NCBI GenBank assembly: GCA_026708115.1
Contig: JAPOVL010000051.1
Location: 33,653-97,652, forward strand
Source of the DNA: Chloroflexota bacterium
Lineage (GTDB): Bacteria > Chloroflexota > Anaerolineae > Aggregatilineales > Phototrophicaceae
Reading direction: 5' to 3'
Length of the DNA stretch: 64,000 nt
In this document: in pieces, positions 42,695-49,511 of the stretch
Position numbering within the stretch: the stretch's first letter is position 1
Layout of the letters: the number at the start of each line of letters is the position of its first letter
The notes under the pieces: generated by a model
Seen by the model: the letters and a program-made list of their open reading frames with translations, nothing else
The model's database searches: none
What the model was told of the DNA's origin: nothing
Program-made: the position numbers and the translations under genes

Positions 42695-42767
42695 GGTGGA
42701 TGTAGCTCAACGGCAGAGCGCCTGATTGTGGTTCAGGTGGTTGAGGGTTCGAGTCCCTTCATCCACC
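42695..42767 (+). tRNA. tRNA-His (anticodon GTG)
   Basis: Complete cloverleaf. Acceptor GTGGATG / CATCCAC with the extra G-1 (42695) opposite C73 (42767), which is typical for His; D-stem GCTC/GAGC; anticodon stem CCTGA/TCAGG with anticodon GTG at 42728-42730; T-stem GAGGG/CCCTT with TTCGAGT loop. The following bases are CAC, so CCA is not encoded and must be added. Confidence 0.97.
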
Positions 42768-42861
42768 CACCTCTGCAACAATCCCCTGATGCAATTGAAA
42801 TGCCAAATGCAAACGGCCGTTGGTCGCGGACCGCTTGACTGTCTCGCATGCCTGCCTTCAA

Positions 42862-44067
42862 TCAGTTGTGACTGCGAAGCGGACGGCTTAATCTTCGCGT
42901 CGAGCGGCGCATGCCCGTCACCTGAGCAGCCTGAATTGAGGCCGCTTCCACCGCCGCGGAACTTGCAGAATTATAGCCGCTACCGAGGTCTTCGGGCTGG
43001 TCAGGGGGCAGCGCGCCTTCTTCATCAAACAGTAGCGACAGATCTCGGACTCGCTCGCGCAAAATACCGTCACCTCGCTCGGCGGAAGACCGATCCATGC
43101 CTGCTGGCTGCGCGTCTCCCGCCTCGCTAGGCTTCGGCAGGCCAAAAATCTCAAACACACTTAGCGTCGACGTGTCCACAGCGCCTCGCTGCACGCGGGT
43201 GGGCACAGGACGGCGGTCGATTGGGATGGCTTCGACGGGCTCTTCCGGCACTTGGGGTACTTCCGGCACGAGGGGTTCTTCGGCGATTTCTTCCCGAATA
43301 CCAGGCTTAATACTGACTACTTCGGCATCTATCGGTTCTGTAGCGGCCTCTATCTCATTCTTTTGCAATACCATGTCCAGCAAGCCATCGCCGCCCAGCA
43401 CTACAGGATTGGGCTTGGTATCGCCGTCGCTTTGTCCGCCAACGGGACTTGGCTCTTCCTCGAGCGTGAATGCGATCGGCTGCAAGTCTTCGGGCAAGCC
43501 ATCCTCGTCAGCTACTTCGCTCGCCGGCTCAACAAAGTTCGAGGGATGACGCGGTTGGTAACTGGAGCGCTCATCGGCGCCCGGCGCTTCGCGCACGGTT
43601 GCGCGCGCCGAGTGCGTGGAAATCCCGCCAGATTCCTTTTGCACCAGATTGTTCAAGTTGCGCAGGCTGTCTTGAATCTGCCTGGTGGTATTGCGCTTCA
43701 GACGCATCGCATTGCGCAAGCCACCTAACATGCCGCCCGCTTCATAGTTAAACGTCCATCGCACCAAGGTGCCGTCATTGACTTCTTGCAGGCGAATGCG
43801 GCCTTGATTGTTGCCATAACCGGCGCCGTCGACGATGGAATATTCGTATCCTAAGGTGTCGTACCAGGCGGCAGCTTCAACGATGACATCGCTGCCCCTG
43901 GCATAAGAATAGCGCCAGCGCGCGCCCTTGCCTTCGTGTTGGGTGGTGAGGAAGGATACTGCGGTTACGCCTGCTTGCCAGTCCGCAGATGAGGCGATGT
44001 CGCCGAGAAAACGCCATATGAAATCCGGCGATGCATGAATCATTATCTCCAGATCGATAACGTGCAT
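42862..44067 (-). CDS. SRPBCC-fold protein with long acidic tail
   Basis: 401 residues from ATG 44067 (a TTG at 44082 is also in frame). Residues 1-145 form a START/polyketide-cyclase type domain: HVIDLEIMIHASPDFIWRFLGDIASSADW at the start and a helix NAMRLKRNTTRQIQDSLRNLNNLVQ at the end, the usual alpha/beta grip that binds hydrophobic ligands. The remaining 250 residues are low-complexity, Glu/Asp/Pro-rich and probably disordered, ending with a short basic stretch (GMRRSTRRLSRPLRSHN). Ligand unknown. Confidence 0.75.
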   Translation of the reverse strand: MHVIDLEIMIHASPDFIWRFLGDIASSADWQAGVTAVSFLTTQHEGKGARWRYSYARGSDVIVEAAAWYDTLGYEYSIVDGAGYGNNQGRIRLQEVNDGTLVRWTFNYEAGGMLGGLRNAMRLKRNTTRQIQDSLRNLNNLVQKESGGISTHSARATVREAPGADERSSYQPRHPSNFVEPASEVADEDGLPEDLQPIAFTLEEEPSPVGGQSDGDTKPNPVVLGGDGLLDMVLQKNEIEAATEPIDAEVVSIKPGIREEIAEEPLVPEVPQVPEEPVEAIPIDRRPVPTRVQRGAVDTSTLSVFEIFGLPKPSEAGDAQPAGMDRSSAERGDGILRERVRDLSLLFDEEGALPPDQPEDLGSGYNSASSAAVEAASIQAAQVTGMRRSTRRLSRPLRSHN

Positions 44068-44155
44068 CTTTCGCGCCTTCAAGACGTGACTGCTTCGTAG
44101 CTTTATGCTACACTAATTTTGGATTTTACCACCGGATGATTGAATAGCAACCACA

Positions 44156-44434
44156 ATGCCCAACCCAGTGTTTGTTTTTGGCTTTGTACTGGCGACCTTG
44201 TACGGTCTCGGCTTCCACGTCGTGATGGGCGGTTCGGCGCGGCGCATGGTCTTGTTTGTCACCACAAGTTGGGTGGGCTTCCTGCTTGGTCAATATATCG
44301 GTAACTTCATAAGCGTTGATCTTTTCCGGATTGGCATCGTCCATCTGCTGCCTGCTACTGTTTGCGCCTTCCTGTTTCTGATATTCGCGCACTTGATTAC
44401 GACCGAAACGCAGGGCAGGGTGACGCGGCGCTAA
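44156..44434 (+). CDS. small membrane protein
   Basis: 92 residues with three hydrophobic segments (about 4-24, 31-51, 60-82), short loops, and a basic end (TQGRVTRR). Good hydrophobic profile, plain ATG, and the following gene starts after three bases. No recognised family. First of three small membrane-associated genes on the plus strand, divergent from the SRPBCC gene. Confidence 0.65.
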   Translation: MPNPVFVFGFVLATLYGLGFHVVMGGSARRMVLFVTTSWVGFLLGQYIGNFISVDLFRIGIVHLLPATVCAFLFLIFAHLITTETQGRVTRR

Positions 44435-44437
44435 GCC

Positions 44438-44941
44438 ATGGCGGAAAACGACAATGGCAGCTCGCCGCCTCCGCCAGAGCAAACCAGCGATAGCTCTGGC
44501 AGAAGCATTTCCCTGATAGTCAAGTTGTCGGCCGCCATCCTCATATTGTTGATTCTGGCTTTGCTTGCCTTTGCGCTGATTGCCGCGCTTACTGCTGCAG
44601 AGACTTGGGCCCCGTTCCTTCAGATTTTTCGAGACGTTTTGATCATTATCGTAGTCGTAGAAGCGGTCTTGATCGTCACTGCTTTTGCAATTCTGATTTT
44701 GCAGGCCGCCGGATTCATCATCATGCTGAAAACCGAAATCAAGCCGATCCTTGACAACGCCAGAGAAACAACCCGGCTGACCAAAGCCACCGCCGAATTC
44801 GTCAGTCAAAACAGCGTTGATCCCCTGATACAGATAAAGAGCTTCATTTCAGGCTTGTTAGGCTTTCTGCGCGAGATAATTCGCATTCGCGCTCTCTTGC
44901 AGACAGATCCCGCCGAGGAGCAAGATGACAAAGTCTCCTAA
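44438..44941 (+). CDS. membrane protein with two helices
   Basis: 167 residues. A Pro/Ser-rich cytoplasmic start, helices at about 27-50 and 63-95, and an amphipathic, charged tail (TEIKPILDNARETTRLTKATAEFVSQNSVDPL). The pattern of a tail with ETxRxTKxTAxF after a membrane helix recalls YtxH-neighbour or DUF948-like proteins. It overlaps the next gene by 17 bases. Confidence 0.65.
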   Translation: MAENDNGSSPPPPEQTSDSSGRSISLIVKLSAAILILLILALLAFALIAALTAAETWAPFLQIFRDVLIIIVVVEAVLIVTAFAILILQAAGFIIMLKTEIKPILDNARETTRLTKATAEFVSQNSVDPLIQIKSFISGLLGFLREIIRIRALLQTDPAEEQDDKVS

Positions 44942-45155
44942 CAGTGCGGTGCTTGATCAGAACGCGACCTGCCTGGCCATTCTGCTGGGAATGATCTTGG
45001 GAGCGCTATACGCGATCACGCATATCGGCAAGCGTGGCGCGGTGCGGCGAAAAGATCTTGCTCAAATTGGCGGCGGCAGCCTCGAATTGGAGATTGAAGC
45101 CAGCCTGCATGATGCCAAAGCGCGCGCCAGACAACGCCTGAAAGATGGCAGCTAG
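44925..45155 (+). CDS. small YtxH-like membrane protein
   Basis: 76 residues. One hydrophobic segment (about 16-34, CLAILLGMILGALYAIT), then a charged helix (RRKDLAQ, EIEASLHDAKARARQRL), the usual build of YtxH/gas-vesicle-like small proteins. ATG overlaps the end of the previous gene; its stop overlaps the end of the convergent NAD(P)HX gene by four bases. Confidence 0.6.
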   Translation: MTKSPNSAVLDQNATCLAILLGMILGALYAITHIGKRGAVRRKDLAQIGGGSLELEIEASLHDAKARARQRLKDGS

Positions 45156-46753
45156 CTGCCTTCAATCTGATTGAACGCCCACCCGATAGCCTCCAATACA
45201 TCGCCTGCGATGACGCTTCGGCTGCTGCCGACCCTGTCTACCGCGATAGTTCCCGCCAGCGCGTGCGCGTAAGCGCCCAGGCGCGCGGAATCGTAGGCGG
45301 CCGTGCCTTGGGCGCGCAAGCCAGCGATCACGCCCGCCAAGACATCGCCAGTGCCTGCGGTAGCCAGGGCGTCGGTTTTGAATGGTATGACCGATATCGC
45401 GCCCGTCGGGTCTGCAATCAAGCTGTGGGCGCCCTTTAGTACGACTATCAGCTTCCAGTCGGCTGCCGCGCGGGCGGCGAGCTCCCAACGATTCGCGTTA
45501 ACCTCGGCAATGGACGACTTGCTCAAGCGCGCCATCTCGCCGGCATGCGGCGTGATAACCGTTTCCTCCGGCAGTTTTTCCCACCAATGGGGAATCTCAC
45601 TTAATATATTGAGTGCATCGGCGTCTATGACAAGCGGAGGCAGGGCCCTTGCTTCGAGCAGCTTTTGGACAAATGCTTCTGTGGAAGCAAGTCTGCCCAG
45701 GCCGCATCCAAGCAGCAGCGCGTCATAGCCCTGCGAATGCTCGACTATCAGGTCGACAGCCGCTTCGTTGATCGCGCCATCAGTATCCGGCAACGTCAGG
45801 TACGTCGGCTCGCGTAAGCGGCTTGCGACAATGCGCACGAGATTCCCAGCCGTGGCCACGGTTACCAGCCCCGTCCCTGAACGATATGCGGCTTCCGCAG
45901 ACAGGGCGACCGCGCCGATGTAGTTAGGGGAGCCCGCGATCACCATCAATTTGCCGAAGCTGCCCTTGTGACCATCGAGAGGTCGCGGAGGCAACATTGA
46001 CCGCGCCCTGTCTGCGACCAATACAGACTTGCTTGCGGCTTTCAACTCCGCAAAGGACTCGGGAATGCCAATCGGGGCAATGATGAGATCGCCTACACAC
46101 TTTGCGGCAGGAAAGGTAAACAGCCCGGGCTTGGCGGCGATAAACGTAATGGTTTCGTCGGCCAAGAGCGTATTAGTGTCGGCTCTCCCGCTATCGCAAT
46201 CGACGCCGCTCGGGCAATCGAGGGCGAAGACAAAGGGACGGTGACTTGTCTCATGTTCGTCACTTGGCTGCGCGCCGTCTGGCCCCGGCCGGTTGATCAT
46301 CAAATTGACCATGCGCAAGACTTTGGCAGCGACGCCGCGCAGCGGCAAACGTACTCCAATGCCGAAGAGGGCGTCGACTATCACATCGGCGCTCGTGATC
46401 AAGCTCTTGAGCAAGCGCAAGTCATGGTCGTCGGACGCCTTGGCGATAAAGAGTCCCGCTTCCAGTGCCCGGGATAACAGGTCATCATTTTCAGGTCTCG
46501 GCTGCAGAAGGTAAATGCGAATCTGTGCGGATGAATCCCGCGCCATGTCAACCGCCATGACCAAACCATCGCCGCCGTTGTTGCCCTTGCCGATCAGAAA
46601 AGTGACACGGGTCCCGTCGTCGATGTCGAGTCGCCGACGCAAATGCCTCCCGGCTGCGCCGCCGGCCTTCTGCATCATCTGGTCATAACTGAACAGCCGG
46701 GCATCGACCGCGGCTTCAATCTGCCGCATTTCTTCGACTGAAACGACCTTCAT
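45152..46753 (-). CDS. nnr: bifunctional NAD(P)H-hydrate epimerase / ADP-dependent dehydratase
   Basis: 533 residues. Repairs hydrated NAD(P)H: the N-terminal YjeF domain (about 1-225) interconverts R and S epimers, with VTFLIGKGNNGGDGLVMA and the conserved DALFGIGVRLPLRG and FALDCPSGVDCDSG. The C-terminal ribokinase-like domain (about 245-520) dehydrates the S form, with KGSFGKLMVIAGSPNYIGA, ITPHAGEMARL and ATAGTGDVLAGVIAGL. An upstream open frame to 46822 exists; the homology starts at MKVVSVEEMRQIE (46753). Confidence 0.93.
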   Translation of the reverse strand: MKVVSVEEMRQIEAAVDARLFSYDQMMQKAGGAAGRHLRRRLDIDDGTRVTFLIGKGNNGGDGLVMAVDMARDSSAQIRIYLLQPRPENDDLLSRALEAGLFIAKASDDHDLRLLKSLITSADVIVDALFGIGVRLPLRGVAAKVLRMVNLMINRPGPDGAQPSDEHETSHRPFVFALDCPSGVDCDSGRADTNTLLADETITFIAAKPGLFTFPAAKCVGDLIIAPIGIPESFAELKAASKSVLVADRARSMLPPRPLDGHKGSFGKLMVIAGSPNYIGAVALSAEAAYRSGTGLVTVATAGNLVRIVASRLREPTYLTLPDTDGAINEAAVDLIVEHSQGYDALLLGCGLGRLASTEAFVQKLLEARALPPLVIDADALNILSEIPHWWEKLPEETVITPHAGEMARLSKSSIAEVNANRWELAARAAADWKLIVVLKGAHSLIADPTGAISVIPFKTDALATAGTGDVLAGVIAGLRAQGTAAYDSARLGAYAHALAGTIAVDRVGSSRSVIAGDVLEAIGWAFNQIEGS

Positions 46754-46851
46754 GCGCGGGCGCTCCTCATCGAGTAAGACTTGGCGTTTCGGAGCTAAAA
46801 CCTGTCCACCGTGGTGAAACAATCATCGGAAATGGGGGGCGCTGGCGCTTC

Positions 46852-47808
46852 CTAGTAGTCGCGCTCGATGACAAGATTGGCTAGATTGACCAATTCTTCT
46901 TTGTAGTGCGAATTTGGGATGATGGAAAGCTGGGCGACACCGCCTTGCACAAGCAATTCAGCCTGTTCACGCGCCTTTTTTATGGTCTCGCCTTCCAACA
47001 GCCGACGCTTGATTCGCTCCATCGGATCGTCGATGTCATGGCTGCCGTTCTGCGAACTGTTTCCGGCATCATTTAAAGCGACCGCGACGCCTCGCCCTTG
47101 TTCGAGATCGATTCCTGTAGATTTGCCAAGCGTGGATTCGTCGGCGACGAGGTCCAGTATGTCATCAACGATCTGGAATGCCATGCCAAGGTTGAAGCCG
47201 AAATCTGACAGCGCGGCCACTGCATCGCCGCTGCCCTGCGCCAGCTTGGCGCCGATAGTTCCCGCTGCGCGGAAGAGCGCCGCGGTTTTGAGCGCGATAA
47301 TGCGCATGTACATGTCGCGGGTGAAAATATTGTCTTTTACGGCGCTTGCTTGCAGGGTTTCGCCTTCAACAAGAGCGGTCGCCGCCCTGGCCAGGTCAAT
47401 ATTGAGATGCTGGTAAGGCGCCATCAATTCGTACACGGCCGTGAACAGAAAGTCGCCGGTCAAAAGCGCGAATGTGCGCCCCCAAATGGAATTCACCGAC
47501 GGACGGCCACGTCGCACGATCCCATGATCATTGATGTCATCGTGCACCACGCTCGCCGTATGCATGAGCTCGACCGCGGCCGCGGGCTTGGCCGCCAGTT
47601 CCAGGTCGTTGCCGCCAAGCGCAAGATATGAAAGTAGCAAGAGACGCGGGCGGAGCCGTTTGCCTCCCGCGCTCAAGATATGTCGGCTGGCGTCTCTTAA
47701 GACCTCTACCTCGCTGCTCGTCGCCTGATACATGGCTTGTTCGACAGATGCCAGTCCTGCATCGACAAGCTCGCCAAGGCCTGCTTGACCCACCGCCCAA
47801 GCTGTCAT
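46852..47808 (-). CDS. polyprenyl (trans-isoprenyl) diphosphate synthase
   Basis: 318 residues from ATG 47808, selected by GGAG six bases before it; a TTG at 47820 is in frame but precedes the GGAG. The first Asp-rich motif is VVHDDINDHG (D90, D91, D94), the second FQIVDDILDLV (D215-D219), and GGKRLRPRLLLL marks the start. Elongates isoprenoid diphosphates, probably for menaquinone side chains. Chain length cannot be read from sequence alone. Its promoter lies at 47856-47883. Confidence 0.9.
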   Translation of the reverse strand: MTAWAVGQAGLGELVDAGLASVEQAMYQATSSEVEVLRDASRHILSAGGKRLRPRLLLLSYLALGGNDLELAAKPAAAVELMHTASVVHDDINDHGIVRRGRPSVNSIWGRTFALLTGDFLFTAVYELMAPYQHLNIDLARAATALVEGETLQASAVKDNIFTRDMYMRIIALKTAALFRAAGTIGAKLAQGSGDAVAALSDFGFNLGMAFQIVDDILDLVADESTLGKSTGIDLEQGRGVAVALNDAGNSSQNGSHDIDDPMERIKRRLLEGETIKKAREQAELLVQGGVAQLSIIPNSHYKEELVNLANLVIERDY

Positions 47809-47818
47809 GTCAGACTCC

Positions 47819-47883
47819 AATTCACCAATTGTGAATTTCAGAACTATCTAAATGTATTGTACAAAAAGAACGGAATTAGTCAA
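47819..47883 (-). promoter_or_regulatory. promoter and leader inverted repeat of the polyprenyl synthase gene
   Basis: On the minus strand TTGACT (47883-47878), 16 bases, TACAAT (47861-47856). Downstream is AATTCAC-CAATT-GTGAATT (47819-47837), a perfect 7-bp inverted repeat just before the ribosome binding site: a possible operator or hairpin. Confidence 0.55.
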
Positions 47884-47992
47884 GCAAATTACATGAAATC
47901 AGCGCATGTTACGGTGAGTTTGCCTGCTTTTGATGGTTTTTGCAACTGATTGATTGATATTTTGCTTTCCGACATTAACGAGAACGGGCAGG

Positions 47993-49165
47993 CTAGATCG
48001 GATCCAAACACTTGCCAAGCGTCTGGCACAGTTGTGAAACATGCAAGCGGTCGTGCTGCGCCGTGAAATACGCCATTTCCAGCAAATTGGTTAACCCGAA
48101 TATGCTATGCCGGGCTGGTCGCAGCCAGTCCTCTGGCGCCAGGTCCGCGATCAGTTCCAGCGTAGTCAATCGCTTCTTTCTGAATTCCTGGGCTACATCC
48201 TGGGGACGGTCACTGCAGATGGGCACGTCAGGCCCCGGCGGGGGCAGCGCGCGAATGAAAGGATTCTCGACTCTCAAGATTGTTTGCAACCGCTTCTGAT
48301 GAACTGCCGTTTCCGTTTCCGCCAAATGGCACAGAATTTGTACGATTGACCATTCATTTGGATCCGGCTTCTGATGCCATTGCGGCGCTTTCACTTCGCT
48401 CAGCAAACCAAATAGGGCGCCAAGATTGCCCAAAAATTGCGGCTTTAACATCGCCGCCCGCAGCGGGCCTCCACTATAGCGATGCTCCCACCCGGCATTT
48501 TGAACCTGTTCAAGCAAAGATCCCAACGCGCTCGTGTTTTCAAGCGGCCAAGTGTGAAGTCCAACAATCTCGGCAGGCGCATCATCGCTTTGTCGCTTGT
48601 CGCCTACCAGAAGGGCTTCGTCTGGCTCAATGCCGATACGGGCGATCAGCTCGGCGTAAAACGCCGGATCGCCCTTGGCGAAATGCATATTTTCGCTGGA
48701 GCTGACAAAAGCGAATGATTCGACCAAATCGCCGAGGCCAGCCCATTGCAGCGCTTGAACGATAGCGGCTTCTCGATAGATAGGATTGCTGACGACGGCG
48801 ACTGCCAGCCCTTGCTCTAGCAGGGCTTCCACCAATTGCCGCGCCTCTGGGGCAGCGCTGGCCAATCTGCGCGGCTGCTCGAACGACGATTGATAGAGTG
48901 ACCAGAGCTTCGGCTGAAACGGGCTGACAGGGGCATTCACCTCCGCGGCGATGCTCGCCGCCATGACCTCGTCGTTCGAGGACACCATGTCGCGCCGGCC
49001 ATTCAGCTTCTGAATTGCCCTCTGAAAGACGCCCTCCGCGCCTTTAATGCCTGTTTCTTCCTCGAGCTGCTCTGCGAAGGCGCGTCGGTAGCTCACGGCG
49101 AACTGATGGCCCCTGTCGTCAAGCAAGCTACTGTCGAGGTCAAGCAGCACTGCCTTAATCATCAC
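47993..49165 (-). CDS. fusion of a HAD-family hydrolase with a DinB-like domain
   Basis: 390 residues. The first 230 are HAD-like: motif I DLDSSLLDD (about 8-16, with a serine where Thr or Val is usual), motif II VVSNP, motif III/IV region LVGDKRQSDD. From about residue 245 to the end comes a DinB/YfiT four-helix domain (WSIVQILCHLAETE, and the C-terminal YFTAQHDRLHVSQL), whose His residues can bind metal. The single reading frame has no sign of frameshift. The combination is uncommon. The last bases of the gene before it overlap its start by 11 bp. Confidence 0.75.
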   Translation of the reverse strand: MMIKAVLLDLDSSLLDDRGHQFAVSYRRAFAEQLEEETGIKGAEGVFQRAIQKLNGRRDMVSSNDEVMAASIAAEVNAPVSPFQPKLWSLYQSSFEQPRRLASAAPEARQLVEALLEQGLAVAVVSNPIYREAAIVQALQWAGLGDLVESFAFVSSSENMHFAKGDPAFYAELIARIGIEPDEALLVGDKRQSDDAPAEIVGLHTWPLENTSALGSLLEQVQNAGWEHRYSGGPLRAAMLKPQFLGNLGALFGLLSEVKAPQWHQKPDPNEWSIVQILCHLAETETAVHQKRLQTILRVENPFIRALPPPGPDVPICSDRPQDVAQEFRKKRLTTLELIADLAPEDWLRPARHSIFGLTNLLEMAYFTAQHDRLHVSQLCQTLGKCLDPI

Positions 49166-49502
49166 CGTTTTCCAGCGCTCTGCGGAAGATGTCCAAGCCA
49201 GGATGATCGTCCGGGCAACCTACATAGGGATCAACTTTCTCTCCATTCTTCAAGCAGATCGCCTCGACTTCTACGCGGCGCGTCAATCCCAGCAGTCCCG
49301 ATCGAATGGTAAGTGTCAGTTCCGTGTCGCGGCTGGCATTTGCCAAAAGGATATCCGGGACCGGGCATTTGGCGCAATCTTTAGGATGCCAATCCAGCGA
49401 GTCAGGGTTTTGCTTTGCCAGGCGGCACTCCTCTATATCCCGCGTATGTCGATTGTAATCGGCATAAAAGTGCGGGCATTCGCGCCCTGCTGGGGTTATC
49501 AT
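49155..49502 (-). CDS. Cys-rich conserved small protein
   Basis: 115 residues. The cysteines fall in ECPHFYADY, DIEECRLAK, DCAKCPVPDIL and AICLKNG, GCPDDHPGLD: a pattern of spaced single Cys and one CxxC, as in small zinc- or Fe-S-binding proteins. No membrane segment. It sits between the DinG-type helicase (9 bp upstream) and the HAD-DinB gene (11-bp overlap), so all three probably share a transcript. Family not recognised. Confidence 0.6.
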   Translation of the reverse strand: MITPAGRECPHFYADYNRHTRDIEECRLAKQNPDSLDWHPKDCAKCPVPDILLANASRDTELTLTIRSGLLGLTRRVEVEAICLKNGEKVDPYVGCPDDHPGLDIFRRALENGDD

Positions 49503-49511
49503 AGAAATTCC

